Shown here piece after piece: positions 1-11,329 of a stretch of DNA of 64,000 nucleotides (positions are counted from its first letter, which is position 1; the number at the start of each line of letters is the position of its first letter). The position numbers and the translations under genes were made by a program. The DNA comes from Telmatactis stephensoni. Its lineage: Eukaryota > Cnidaria > Anthozoa > Actiniaria > Isophelliidae. The notes under the pieces are model-generated. The model worked only from the letters and a program-made list of their open reading frames with translations. It made no database searches and had not been told where the DNA came from. Where the stretch lies: the NCBI GenBank assembly GCA_029948255.1, contig JALIZF010001796.1:296001-360000 (forward strand), given 5' to 3'.

Positions 1-658
1 GTCCCTTAAAGTATTCGTTTGTGTGTTTTCTAAACGTCACACATGTAAAATTCTTTAAAGAAATATCAAATGATTACTACTGACATATCAAAATGCTACT
101 GCTGTTGCTCTTTTCAAGTTTTGTTTTGTTTGCCGTCGGCATGGTACTGGTGCCGAGTTCACCTCTAACAACAGGAACCCCAATGTCTTTCTCGGGTAGG
201 AAATCGGTATGAAAAGAGCACATTCATATCACATTGACCTATATCACACATGTAAAGGGAAGAATAGATTTTTCAAGTTTTCTTCGTTGAACTATTGCTA
301 TCCTCAGTATAGTAGGTGTTTGGGAAGGGGAGAGGGAAGGCAAGGGGTCTACGCAGCCTAATTGTTGCTAAGCAACGGGACCAGCAATTCTATTTTTCAG
401 TTTTTACTGCAAAATTCATGAAAGGTCCTAAATTTTACAAGTATTTCTGCAGAAAGAACTTGAATTATATTTTCATGGGTTTTAAAAAGCAATAGATTTT
501 TCTGTTTATAAAGGTTTTATGTATGGACATGTCACAGGTCAGTGGCTACTTGGCATAATCGAATATATTCACTGTTGGACAAATTTGCATTTGTAATCAA
601 AGAGTTGGTTCGACGCAATACGATTATAACGCAACAATCGTTTGACAAAGAAAAAGCC
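1..658. other. Upstream non-coding region of micropeptide gene A
   Basis: No coding exon is recognised here. A TATAAA hexamer lies at 507-512, and an acceptor-like CAG sits just before base 538, so part of this stretch may be promoter, 5' UTR or a leader intron. The open frame running into the next gene from 542 begins with GTG rather than ATG, so it is not taken as coding upstream of 659. Confidence 0.35.
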
Positions 659-835
659 ATGTCTGTATTGCTTACTGTCATTGGGGTGACTGCTGTAGTA
701 GCTGGTATGATGGCCATGTTGGGGCTAAGTTTTTGTTTAGCACTCAAGATCGCTGATCAAGCCGACAAAAACAGAGCCGAAGGTAAACCAGTTACGTACT
801 TGTACGGTGGAGGCTTTTATCACCCATACATTTGA
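659..835 (+). CDS. Single-pass membrane micropeptide A (58 aa), tandem pair member 1
   Basis: I do not recognise this as a named gene. The 58-residue product is almost entirely one hydrophobic helix (about residues 3-29) followed by a short charged linker and an aromatic, glycine-rich tail ending in PYI. There is no separate cleavable signal, so it probably inserts as a small single-pass membrane protein. I chose ATG 659 because the in-frame extension upstream starts only at GTG, and because 659 aligns with the start of the second copy at 1824: both are preceded by an AAAGAA-rich leader and both begin MSV. After the stop, an apparent donor (AAAAG/GTAAAT at 868) and an acceptor (TTTATTCCAG ending 960) suggest a 93-bp 3' UTR intron, an arrangement shared with copy B. 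The function is unknown; regulation of a membrane pump or channel, as for other micropeptides, is only speculation. Confidence 0.55.
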   Translation: MSVLLTVIGVTAVVAGMMAMLGLSFCLALKIADQADKNRAEGKPVTYLYGGGFYHPYI

Positions 836-1823
836 ACTTCTCAGGCTAAAGACTTTATTTTCAAAAGGTAAATATTGGCCATTATTATATGTCTTATACT
901 GGTTTAACACCAGGGCTTCAGATTATCATTGAATTTTTATTATTTCGTCATTTATTCCAGCGTTCTCTCTCATCCGGGCCTAATGTAGAATTTAGCTATG
1001 CAATGTTAAGCCAATTTGTAAAGGACACGATAGAGGTTCCCCAATACCCCTCACTAGCTAGCTAGATCATTTTTGGGTGAAGAGGTAAAACAATTTAATT
1101 TCTAAATGTTATATTATTGTTATGCCTTGTACTTTTTGCCTTTTTCCTTGCAGTTTGACCAGCCAAAACAAACTTACAAGAATTATCATCTTTAGTGAAG
1201 GAAAACGAAACTACAAACTCACCATGGCACAAAATGTAGTTATTGTAACAATTTGTGTATAATATATATTTGTATAAAGGCGTTAAGTTGTAAATCACGT
1301 CATAGAAAAGAATCAGATATTTACACACAAAATAACTCTCACAGCATTTATATAAATATCAGTTCAAAATAAAAAAATAAACCTCAGTATAAAACTTGTA
1401 CTGTTTTTAAAAAAAGAGTAGTAAAAGCACATTTTGCAAAAATTGTAACGAAACAACAAGTTTGGTAATTTATGATAATGACAACCCTCTCCTAAGGGAG
1501 CGCTTCGCATGCTATGATAATGTATGCTAAGTTGTTTTCACTATGTGAATGTATGCTAATGTATGCCATTGCGAAACACCATCCGGATTCCCGGAAAATG
1601 TGCACCGAGATTTCAAGCTCTCACTGAGAGCAAGAAAGCAAACAAAAATTAACTGATAAATATCTGCTGAATTGTTTATCGTCATTGATATGCATAGCCG
1701 TTAACAATGACAACAGGAATACAAAAGGCCAGTAAATTGCATATTAATGGCACACACAAAGACCAATTCATGTAGCTGATGGCAAGTCGTTAGCCTGGCG
1801 ATTATCCTAAAGAAGAACCCAAA
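836..1823 (+). other. Spacer between micropeptide genes A and B
   Basis: This holds the presumed 3' UTR of gene A, including a likely intron at 868-960, then AT-rich sequence with AATAAA-type hexamers near 1369-1381 that could end transcript A. Bases 1480-1570 carry short direct repeats of an ATGTATGCTAA-like word. No other coding sequence is seen. Confidence 0.35.
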
Positions 1824-1994
1824 ATGTCAGTCATTGTATCTGTATTTATTGCTTGTGGATTGATTGCAGCTATGATTGGAATTATTGGAGTCAGTATGTG
1901 GATATTAGCCAAGAACGCTCGTAAAGCATCACAAGAGGAGCTAGAAACAGACTATCGTTTCCTTAGCCATACTTATCCTGCAGCAATTTTTTGA
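1824..1994 (+). CDS. Single-pass membrane micropeptide B (56 aa), tandem pair member 2
   Basis: This 56-residue product has the same layout as micropeptide A about 1 kb upstream: it begins MSV, has a hydrophobic helix over about residues 3-29, a Lys at position 30, Ala at 32 and 35, then a charged linker and an aromatic tail. In an ungapped alignment of the first 35 residues, 11 are identical, including M1, S2, V3, V7, A15, M17, G22, S24, K30, A32 and A35, and many others are conservative hydrophobic swaps. The ten bases around the stop (TTTGAACTTC) also match copy A. A strong donor (TTAAG/GTAAGA) begins at 2011 and an acceptor (TTTTCCAG) ends at 2128, giving a 118-bp 3' UTR intron in the same place as in A. 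The pair is best read as an old tandem duplication; the function is unknown. Confidence 0.6.
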   Translation: MSVIVSVFIACGLIAAMIGIIGVSMWILAKNARKASQEELETDYRFLSHTYPAAIF

Positions 1995-2149
1995 ACTTCA
2001 ACAAGTTAAGGTAAGACGGGTAGGTCCTAAGCTAGATTTGCTGTTACATTTTTATGAAGTTTATTACTCTGCTAATATAATTTGGCAGCCAGTACCTGTC
2101 GTTTTTATGGACTGTTATGATTTTCCAGAGGGCATCAGCCACAATTTAC

Positions 2150-4239
2150 ACTGATAACACCAAAATACTCTTCAGTTTAGAATGTCCACTAAGAAGAAGC
2201 AAGAAGACAAAAGCAAGACATTTAACATTAGCTAAACTTATTACATAAACTAAACTAGTTATGTTATCATAAACCAGAGTTAACTCTGTATAAACTTCAT
2301 ATATTATATCAATGCGGTTTTATTTTTATCTTTTGGTGTTTTTTTTTGTGTGTGTGTGTTTTTGTTTTGTTTTTTGTTTTGTTTTTGCACGTGTATATTT
2401 TATAAAGTTAACCGATTTCCACTGCTACTTCCAAATGAAAAAGTTCATCACAGTTGTAAAACGCAGATTATTTCAAAGTGAATCGCCAATAGAATATAAA
2501 CTGTAATAAATTATGTATATGGAACTAATAGTAATTCTGATTTTTGTTCAGCCTGGTTGAGTCGCGCGCCTTATTTCGCATCGATAACGCATGTAATTTA
2601 TTCAGTAAAATCCTGGCAACTAGAACCTTCTCAAAATTTGTGCAAGGAATTTCAAACTACTTTCATGAAAGCCATTAGAAATACACTGAATAATTAGAAG
2701 TTGAAGAAAGAGGCTGATATGAAATTTGTGACACTGTTTTCGCCTGCACATGACAAACTGGACTTCATTGTTATTCAGCGTGCAAGAGCCCAGAACAATA
2801 ACCCCCAAGTGGTGTTACTTCGTTACGGTCACACAACAATATCCACTACCAATAACTGACTTTGTGAACGATCTCGGTAGCGAGAATACATTCAATCCCC
2901 CGGCTTTAACATCTTTAACATTTTTGAGACGCAGTGGTTTCATAGTCTCATTTATAGCAGATGTGCCGTTTGTTTTGTCCCAGTAATTTTGATAATTGTT
3001 TTTTCCATTCTTAATGGCTTGATGTTTCTGGATATAGACATCTCCTTTCTGAGCTTTTTAAACCTTAGATTTGAAATGTGAAAATGTAAATGAAGTGACA
3101 AGATTAAATGTAAAAAACTTTACTCAAACCGATTTCAAATGCTTTTAACGCAGATATCTTGAGTAGTCTCAAGAAAATTTAAACCACACAGCAGATACAG
3201 CTTTAATTTTTGATTCATAAAGAAATGGTTATCCAAGAGAGCGCCAAGTGTACCTATAAGTGACAACGAGCTAGTGTGTCTTTCACGCGGCTGTGGATAA
3301 ACTTAGTGGACATAAATCTTTTTTTAACAACTCATGTATTAATAATTCATAAGCAAATAGACCAATTGAAGAAGTTCATTTGGTCACGTGTTGAGACCTT
3401 TATACCAGATATAAACACTGATGCATAAACAGTATTTATCAAAACCATTTAAATCACTCATTAATAAAACATGGTATCTTAACTAACTCTGATAAAACAC
3501 TCATGTTTATGCAGGAGTGTTATGTAAGTACAAGGTCTCAGCCTATAATTGTCGGATCATTAGTTGAATAATATATGTTAAAGATATTCATGCCACTCTA
3601 TTCTGATGTTTAGAATTTTTTTACGTGTGGGATGAAAATTTGATTATTCTGCGCATGCCTATATGTACGAAGAAAATTATAAGCTTAATTTCTTCAATTC
3701 AAATTGATTTTTTTTCATAAATTCATTGCTATGATACTTTCAAATGATGGGTTTTAGAAGTCATTTAAAAAACTCGCTGATCGTGTTTTACTGTCTATAT
3801 CCACGATAAAACACTCCTGCTCGTTTTTTAAATATTACTTACAGAGAAGAAAAACATGTTTTTGTCCAATGGTTGTATCAATACATAATATATCAAGTAT
3901 AGATATCTAACAAATAGAATTCTCGCCCTTCAGAGTTAAATATAAAAACAAACTATGATATAAGTGGCATTAGCCAGACTGCTGACCACTTATTGAGCCT
4001 CATAATTTATTACAAAAATCCTTTATGGACGTAAAATCCTTTCGTAACTCTTTGATTCGCTATACTCCCATGCATTTTGTATCTCAGAAATATCCAGTAC
4101 ACATTGGGCGTAGCAGCCAATTCATATTCAACGATTTTTCAAAAGATATCGCTTGATGTAAATGCAGAGTTGGTGGAACAACAATATTATGGTGGAATAA
4201 CAATAATAATATTGTTATTATAGTCTATAATTAGAGTGG
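2150..4239. other. Gene-poor AT-rich spacer
   Basis: Apart from the likely terminal exon of micropeptide gene B at its left edge, no gene is recognised. A T-rich, GT-rich low-complexity stretch lies at 2318-2395. A loose inverted repeat (GAGACCTT near 3390 against AAGGTCTC near 3535) and several copies of a TAAAACACTC word around 3490-3520 and 3810 look like remnants of small foldback elements. Open frames here have no recognisable family features. Confidence 0.3.
2505..2510 (+). promoter_or_regulatory. Candidate polyadenylation signal for micropeptide gene B
   Basis: An AATAAA hexamer sits about 380 bases beyond the end of the proposed 3' UTR intron of gene B on the same strand. It is the nearest canonical signal I see, and its use is inferred. 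Confidence 0.3.
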
Positions 4240-5683
4240 ACCCGTGAAACACACTTTAGAGTATCATTCTTTAATACACCCTAATTCCATTGTGTTCTTT
4301 TGTTGTTATTTAGAGGTTAACGCACTCAGCGAGTGAATTATCGGGATTTATCTTCACGAGTTTGCTAACAATGAACGAGAAATTTTAAATACTGCACGAG
4401 GCGTTAGCCGAGTGCAGTATGAAAAAATTTCGAGTTCATTGTTAGTAAACGAGTGAAGATAAAATCCCGATAATTCACGAGCAAAGAGTGCGTTAACCTT
4501 TTTATTATTCAATTTGAATACACTGCAGAAGCAGGCTAAAACTGTCAGTCGACATCTAAGATCACTAGAAATAAGCTTAACTCAAGTCACTCAAAATAGT
4601 AAGATTTATTCAAAATTTATTTAATAGCATTTGGTAATTTTAACAATACAAAATAAACCTTTCAGAAGAAAACTAGGAGAAAAGTACCGTGATACAAGAA
4701 TAATAAACGAGTTCTCAGAATCCATGTTTACAACTTGCTCGGTAAAATTGAAATCGTCCATAAGTCTTATAAACAAAGAACTCAGACTTTTTTGGATCGT
4801 TAAGTGATTCAGCACTGAGTCCTAGAACTCTGTAAGTGAAAGGTCTAGAAAATTATCGCTGGAGTTTTGGATATAGGTTTAAACTGGCGACTTACGGTTG
4901 AAACGCTGCTAAACCTTGGTGCATGAAGCCGGGAAGAAGTAGTTTTCGTTTGTCGACAGCCGAAGGCTGAAGTACTCGTTTGGCGTTTTCTTCGATTCCT
5001 GATAAAATTTCTTTACCCCATCTGAGAGAAGTTGCGGGGAAAGGATTTCCAGACTTTCTGTTGGATATTTTTTGGATAGCCAGTCTAAAAAACAAAAATT
5101 ATAATGATGAATTTGCAAAGCCGGCGAATAGTGTTTTGACAAAAACAACACGTCAAAAACTGAATTTACGGTTTGAATGAAAGTTAGAACTTCGTAAGCT
5201 TACCGTTAAAAACAGAGACAGACTTGTGGCGACAGACTTTCTAAACTTTCTATGAGATAGGTTTTGGATAACCAGTCTAAAAGACAGTAAATATTAAGAT
5301 GAATTTGGAAAGCCGGCGAACTCTGTTTTTAAGCCGTTGAAATATGTTGATCTCAGTAAGCTCCAAAAACTTCAATGAAATTGAGTTTACCTTCAAAACA
5401 GGCACACTAAGCAGTTTTAAGTATGCTTGTTGATCTTCTCTTTTTCGAAAAATCCTCAAATTTACCACCAGGAACATTTTTTCTTTCCAACTATGCGTTA
5501 TTGCCAGTGCTTTATTCTATTAATACGTCGGTATTAATACGTCGTGACGTGTTGTCACGTCATAACAACGCGTCACGTGGTACAAACTGACCAATCAGAA
5601 AATCAGAATTTGTACAGTGTATGAAAATTGAATAATAATTGACTTTCACACTTTAACTAATGCATGCACTTTGTTTCACGGGT
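4240..5683. mobile_element. TIR element of about 1.4 kb with internal duplicated segment
   Basis: The ends are inverted copies of ACCCGTGAAAC (left 4240-4250, right complement 5673-5683). A palindromic element occupies 4314-4499, next to the left end. Two direct, diverged copies of a roughly 90-bp segment lie at about 5050-5140 and 5229-5330, both ending in AAAGCCGGCGAA. Short open frames on both strands across 4890-5180 do not match a transposase I recognise, so the element is probably non-autonomous or decayed. The target duplication was not resolved. Confidence 0.45.
4314..4499. repeat. Palindromic foldback (MITE-like) element
   Basis: The left arm starts AGGTTAACGCACTC and the right arm ends with its near-complement GAGTGCGTTAACCT. 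The arms are about 70-80 bases each, and the short centre contains GCGTTAGCCGAGTGC. The two arms pair over almost the whole length. Confidence 0.75.
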
Positions 5684-7011
5684 TAATGAAAACCACTATC
5701 TAGCTGTTTAGTTTAGTTTTGTTTTATTTTGGGTTGTTTAGGTTAGGTTTTAGTTTTTTGTTTTGTTTTGTTTTTCTGCTTGTTTTTGTTGTTGTTGTTG
5801 TTACTTTTTTTCAATTAAATTTATTTCATTGAGATTAAATAACTTTCCTTAATTACAAGTAGGGCCAAAGCCTTGGTCAGCATAGATATACGTTACATGA
5901 AGTGACAGAAATTGTCTTTGCACATTACTAGTATTAATGTATGTATCATATCAATGGTGTAAGTAAAAACCCAAACTAGCGCGGAGTGAACTAGTCGTCG
6001 GTGTATACAATAAGCAATGAATCTACAACGCCGTATATAGAAAGAGAACACTTATATCACCAACATGCATGTCACATGCATGGCACTTGGTCGTTCTTTA
6101 CTGCAAGGCTCAAGTGATATAAGTAATATAGTAAGTGCTACAGACCAGTTCCATGAATTTATTAATGGTGTAAGGCTAAGCAAAGCCACCACTGAAAAGA
6201 TTAGATAACGACCACTAACGTTGATCTATAAGAAATAAATGTCATTTTCCATTTCTTCGTCCAAAAAGAGGGTTTCCCAGACACCATTTATACCTAAAAG
6301 CGAATATAGTCCTTTGTTGAGGGACAAGGCGGGTGCATGGTTCAGTTCTAAGCTAGTAGAGTTAATTCTTGTTCGTGAGTTTTTAAAAAAATATATATGG
6401 AATTATCTTTATTTCGTTTAAGCAAGAGACCATAATACCAGTATTATGGTCTCTTGGTGTAAGTCAGTGCAGCCCCCTGATGGAGAGACGGGTTAAACCA
6501 TTTACTGGGCTTCGTTGTTCAAGGCGGGTTAGCCGCTGACCGGTTAAATCTAAAGAAAACCATTGATTTTAAGTTGGCAGGGATGTCAAAGATTTATACA
6601 TTCCTTGAGGGATCGTGTCAGCAGCCTTCGAACCTGGCACTTCCAGGGACGAACCCCTAGAGCATCTCAGATTGATTGACCCAGCAGCGACATTTCCCAC
6701 GCGACACAAATGTGGACTCTGAAAAAGGAACGAATTTCTACTTGATCATCGGCATCATCAAACAAGTCATTAGGGCGTTTAACTGTATTCAGCCGAGAAG
6801 TGCTTCTAGCTGTTTTGTGCTACACTTAAAGTGGATTAGTACTTCGAGCTTTTAGTAACAATATTTAGGGATTTATCTGCAGTTACTAAACAATTTAGTT
6901 TTTCCTCTGAATAAGGATGCTCGTATTCTACGTATTTATGCTGAATAAAACTGAAACTAAAGACCCCAGTGATATCATGACAATGACTTCATTTTGGTAT
7001 TTGCGCAATCA
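5684..7011. other. Non-coding spacer
   Basis: No gene is recognised. The left part (5700-5810) is low-complexity TTTTG and GTT repeats. A short perfect stem (GAGACCATAATAC at 6426-6438 against GTATTATGGTCTC at 6442-6454) lies mid-way. The remainder is unremarkable. Confidence 0.3.
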
Positions 7012-7172
7012 TTTTGTAAATAAAGTACTCCTGTCTATATAATGAAAAGAATATTACACGGCGGCTTGATCAGATATGATGTTTATCTTCTCATGCTAAA
7101 AAAAGATATTTCACGCCAGTGGGCGCAAGATAAACTTCATATCTTCAATCGTCATGTAATAGCCTGTGTTTA
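7012..7172. repeat. Small foldback element
   Basis: Inverted arms can be seen: ATATGATGTTTATCTTC at 7074-7090 pairs imperfectly with GATAAACTTCATAT at 7129-7142, with flanking arms reading ATTACACGGCGGC and GTCATGTAAT. Related arms occur at about 47.2 and 48.9 kb, so this is a dispersed family. Confidence 0.5.
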
Positions 7173-7414
7173 CATAACATTGCTATAATGTTCGTAAATT
7201 CTAAAGCAGATTTGACAAAATGCATCATTCTAGCCTTTCCTATTTGGCGCACTTTCGCATGCGTGTTGGCGGAAATTAATTTTATGTTTCATGTGTCCGG
7301 CGGCAAAATTAGCTTAAAAAATATAAGCATGAATTCAACAGAATCGAAGAACTCTTTCCCGTTCAGTTAACGATACTTGACACATGCTCAGAATAGCTAT
7401 GTCGGCGTCAAAAG

Positions 7415-8518
7415 TCAAAAAACGCTGTCGTCTTTTTCCTGGATAATTTCTGGCTTTTCAGCCATCTCTTCGTTGATTTGTCGTGAAGATATTTCACCAT
7501 GATATTCCAATTTTCTTTTACCCCTGAAAACGTTAGCCAAAGCTCTTCGGTAGGTTTCATTGAAGGCAAAGTAAATGAAAAAATTCCATGATTTATTAGA
7601 CTCAACAATAAATGATGCAATGAAGCGAAAAAGTTCAAAAGTCTTGCAACGTTCCTCTGCAAAAAGTACTATGAAAGAATAAGCAATGATTGGACTCCAA
7701 CAAGCAAAGAAAACTACGGTGACAGCTAGAACCATTGAGATGACTTTACAGTTTCGTTTGTTTCTGCGTAGCCGAGCCTCACCTGATAATCCACGTGGAG
7801 CTGTCTGCCTGTAAAACTTTCTTATGATTAATGACTGTAGAACTACGATGATTACTAGCGGTATAGCGAACAGCAAACCAATGAGAGTAAGAAAGTAAAC
7901 CTTGTTAATCAAGTCATGGTTGACTATAGGAGGCCACAGTACCACACAGTACGTGATAGAGTTCTTGTTGGTTAGTTGAAACACGTACAAAAATGGACAG
8001 TGTAGAAACAGCGCGTTAAGCCAAATAAATAAAATTACTTTCTTTACTCGACCAACAAAAGGTTTTCTTCGATGTGGATGGACAATACCACAGAACCTAT
8101 CAATTGTGATGAAAGTAAGACTCTCTACAGATACAGCTACAGACACATCGTGAATAAAATACACTAGCTTGCATAGTACTGAGCCTGTTAGCCCGTGTAC
8201 TGGCCATGTCCTATGGCCGTTATAGATCTCTAGGATAGCAATAGGCATAAAGAATACACTCGCTAGTAAATCCGACACACTCATATTCGCTATGAGAAAG
8301 TTTGTTGTAGAACGTAAATCCCTTTCTTTGTAAATGATGAGAATTATCAAGGAATTACCGATAATGGACAGCACAAATATCAGGATATAGGCTGAACTTT
8401 TCGAAGCAATAGAAGCCATTGTCTCACTCGATTGAAAAGGACACACACTCGAATTACTACCTGATTTGGCAGAAGTGATATTAAATACATCCTTCCATTG
8501 TTCATGGGATATTGCCAT
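7415..8518 (-). CDS. Intronless class A (rhodopsin-like) GPCR, peptide-receptor-like
   Basis: A single open frame encodes 367 residues with seven hydrophobic helices. ATG 8518 is the first true ATG; the frame extends four codons further only to a TTG. Visible landmarks are N-glycosylation sequons at N13 and N22, the helix 1 GN motif (N55), Asp in SVSDLL of helix 2 (D83), Cys at the top of helix 3 (C116) with a loop-2 partner (C191), DRF instead of DRY at 140-142, Trp in helix 4 (W166), Pro in helix 5 (P220) and CWSP in helix 6 (273-276). Helix 7 reads NFFIY (312-316) where NPxxY is usual, so its Pro is missing. The C-tail is acidic and Lys-rich. The lack of introns is typical of many cnidarian GPCRs. 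The overall character suggests a neuropeptide-receptor-type protein at the plasma membrane, but the ligand and subfamily cannot be read from sequence alone. Confidence 0.88.
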   Translation of the reverse strand: MAISHEQWKDVFNITSAKSGSNSSVCPFQSSETMASIASKSSAYILIFVLSIIGNSLIILIIYKERDLRSTTNFLIANMSVSDLLASVFFMPIAILEIYNGHRTWPVHGLTGSVLCKLVYFIHDVSVAVSVESLTFITIDRFCGIVHPHRRKPFVGRVKKVILFIWLNALFLHCPFLYVFQLTNKNSITYCVVLWPPIVNHDLINKVYFLTLIGLLFAIPLVIIVVLQSLIIRKFYRQTAPRGLSGEARLRRNKRNCKVISMVLAVTVVFFACWSPIIAYSFIVLFAEERCKTFELFRFIASFIVESNKSWNFFIYFAFNETYRRALANVFRGKRKLEYHGEISSRQINEEMAEKPEIIQEKDDSVF

Positions 8519-9553
8519 TCTAAAGCTCAAATCCGATTTCGTGGTTTTTCAACTGTTTCAACTTTGATTTTTCAAACTCAGTTCAGTCCACTAAACTCCA
8601 GTCAAAAACGTCTTGTGCAAGACATTATGCAGGAAATAATTGACGCACTACGTATATCCACACTATCCAGTTTGACTCATGTTTGTCTTCAGTGAAATGT
8701 TGTTAATCTGCGTTGGCGGAAGAGCAATTGCTTCTCTTCAATCTAACAATTGCCCTCAAAACTGTAAAAAAAAAGAAACTATCATCAATAATAAAATACA
8801 AAAATATCAAAATATCAAAATATAGAAAAGTAACGTGAACAAAGGAAAATAAAATGTACGCCTAAAAGGGTAAATTTAAAATTCATTGCATGATATCAAG
8901 CGACAAAACTGTTCTACAAACCGGAAAAAGCCTGTCGCCAAAAAACAAGCTTTTTGTACCTTATCACAGCAGGGTATAGGGAATTGCGTGCAAAAGTTCA
9001 GCTTTCTGCTCATTTTAAATCCATAGCTAGCAAAAACCCTCAAACGAAGCAATTAACATTCATTAACTTCTAGACATTTCATTCGATTTTCGTCACGCAA
9101 AAAGACTCACGTTGGGTTACTGAGGCATTGAGAAGGAGAGGTTTATATATTTGGTGTAAAATGAACTAGCCAAGTGACTTTTGATATTGTGATTCGAAGG
9201 CGTATTTGATCGCTGTCTGCATGGAACATCTAAATAATGAACTAAAAGTTCACGATACTGTAATTACATCAAGACTTTTTACATTTGTTTTAGCTGACCA
9301 TCATCACTATATTTCTCGCTATTGACAAGTTATAGTAACATCAAAAATCACACATCAGGTTTCTGTACATTATTATTAATGTATTAATTATTATTGTTAA
9401 TTTGAAGTAAAAACAATAATGTGGCCATCACGATAAGTCTGAAAGCAACCAGAGCCAAGTGGTCCGTTCTCAACTTCCCCTAAATTAAGTTCTTCCGACA
9501 AATAATGAACGACTCAATGTAATCTTAACCCTGCATGAGTATCAGGGACTTTT

Positions 9554-9669
9554 AGTTTTCTTTGTTCATTCTGCAACAAGCGCCTTCGGCGTGAGAGCGA
9601 CTGAAATCGTTTACTTATATTTTCGTTCTCTCATACGCCGAAGGTGCTCGTCACGTAGAACAGAGAAAA
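9554..9669. repeat. Short palindromic element
   Basis: The left arm contains AGCGCCTTCGGCGTGAGAG and the right arm its near-complement CTCTCATACGCCGAAGGTGC. Outer arms (TTTTCTTTGTTC and GAACAGAGAAAA) also pair. The length is about 115 bases. Confidence 0.6.
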
Positions 9670-9750
9670 ATAAAGTATCTGAATCTAGTTCAATAAATAG
9701 CTGAAGCTAGTCTACAGTGTATTATTCATTTATTTATTAATTTTTATTCA

Positions 9751-9844
9751 TTTAATCATTCATTCATTCATTCATTCATTCATTCATTCATTCATTCATT
9801 CATTTATTCATTATCCTCATCATCATCATCATCATCATCATCAT
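9751..9844. repeat. CATT and ATC microsatellites
   Basis: About 13 nearly perfect ATTC/CATT units are followed, after a short gap, by about nine ATC units. Confidence 0.9.
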
Positions 9845-10581
9845 TATCGTTATTATTATTGTTTAATATCCATGTTCAACTATGGCAAAGTTGGATTATA
9901 AAATAAACAAAAATGCTCAAAAGTGGTTACCAATTCAATCGATCTGTCCTGAGCCCGTTTTACAGTGAAAGAACGGCATTATGAAAAGAACAAAGCGGCA
10001 AGTTAAACAGAATTGAAATGATATGATAGGATCACTTGGTGTACTTTTATCCTATAATCAAAATAACACAGGAAACAACCCAATACATAATATATGTATT
10101 GAACAAGTGTTTTTTCTTTGAAATCTTGACATGTTACAACACACAGTCTTACTGTTATAAGCAAAGTCTGTTTCCCCTGGGGCATCTGATCCTAAGAGAA
10201 CATCGTCTATAAATAACTCATTTTGTTTAGTTTGTAGAATATCTCTTACCTATTGGATGAAATAAGACTATAAAAAATTGATTTGGAAACGTTTTCATGT
10301 CTACTTTGCGCGGGAACGAACAAGTTTAGGCATTCCGCATAAAACTGTGTGTATCGTAAGGTTTACATACAAACCGAGTCTTCTATAATACGTATCAGTT
10401 AGACCGAAAACGTTTGTGTTTTAAAATCTTTTACATCTTATTTTCTCCAATTTCAATATTATTCGTGATGTTTGTTTCACTCTTACCTATCCTGCCTTAA
10501 TTGAGGAAATTTTGTCGATACAATTAAAATGCAACTGACCAATCGATGGGTTCAAGTAAAGAGCAAAGATGGACGATATCG

Positions 10582-10616
10582 TGACGTCATCAAAGATGGA
10601 AGATATCGTGACGTCA
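10582..10616. promoter_or_regulatory. Duplicated CRE-like palindromes
   Basis: Two perfect TGACGTCA palindromes at 10582-10589 and 10609-10616 lie in a directly duplicated unit of about 27 bp (GATGGACGATATCGTGACG and its near copy). TGACGTCA is the consensus site for CREB/ATF factors. No gene start is close (the PLC-like gene begins 1.9 kb downstream), so regulatory function is only possible. Confidence 0.25.
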
Positions 10617-11329
10617 CATCGAGACAAATCATCGAGATTTTTTTTTTTTTTTTGGATTTTAGACTTTTAAAGCGTTCATACTATGAAATCGAGATATTAT
10701 CACCTAAAAATCTGTACATTCTTCAAACAGCAACTATATCAGTGTATTTTATCTTGTGTGTGTATCAACTTACACAATCCTAACAGGCGCCGGCCGGTTT
10801 CTGGGGTTCCTGTTTTTCACTTGTTCTTTTCCATATCTTTAATTCCCTAAGCGTTGGATGAAAGTCTAAACCAAATAAGACTCGAAGATAAATACAATTA
10901 GAGCATCAAATTCATTGAGTTTCTCATCTATATTCAACTACAACTGAATAGGCATGCTTTGCCTTTTAATGTCAAATTTTCTCAGTTTTGACATTAATAC
11001 CTTAGAAAAGTGGTAGCGCATGGTCAGCAGTTCATCCGATTTACGTTTTAGTGTCTGAGTGACTTTAAGGCTATTATTGGATAAATCAGTCAAAAATGTT
11101 TAGCAAAAAGTCTAGCATTGCTGACTTTATCAGTCAATTTGTGACTATTCAGTACGAGCTACCGACGTCAAATAAGGGTCTTTACCATTTTTTTTACCTT
11201 TCTTGATGGGATTATCAGCATGATCATCGTGACTTTGGTGAAACAAAATTTAACAAAATTTCCAATCCTGAGAAAAAGATATTCCATTGCAGTGAAGCTC
11301 TTGTAGGCCACCAACTCGGGAATTTGAAA

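Noticed and set aside
542..658. N-terminal extension of micropeptide A from base 542
   Set aside because: The extension starts at GTG, has no ATG, and has no counterpart in the paralogous copy B.
8519..8530. GPCR start four codons further upstream
   Set aside because: That codon is TTG; the first ATG is at 8518.
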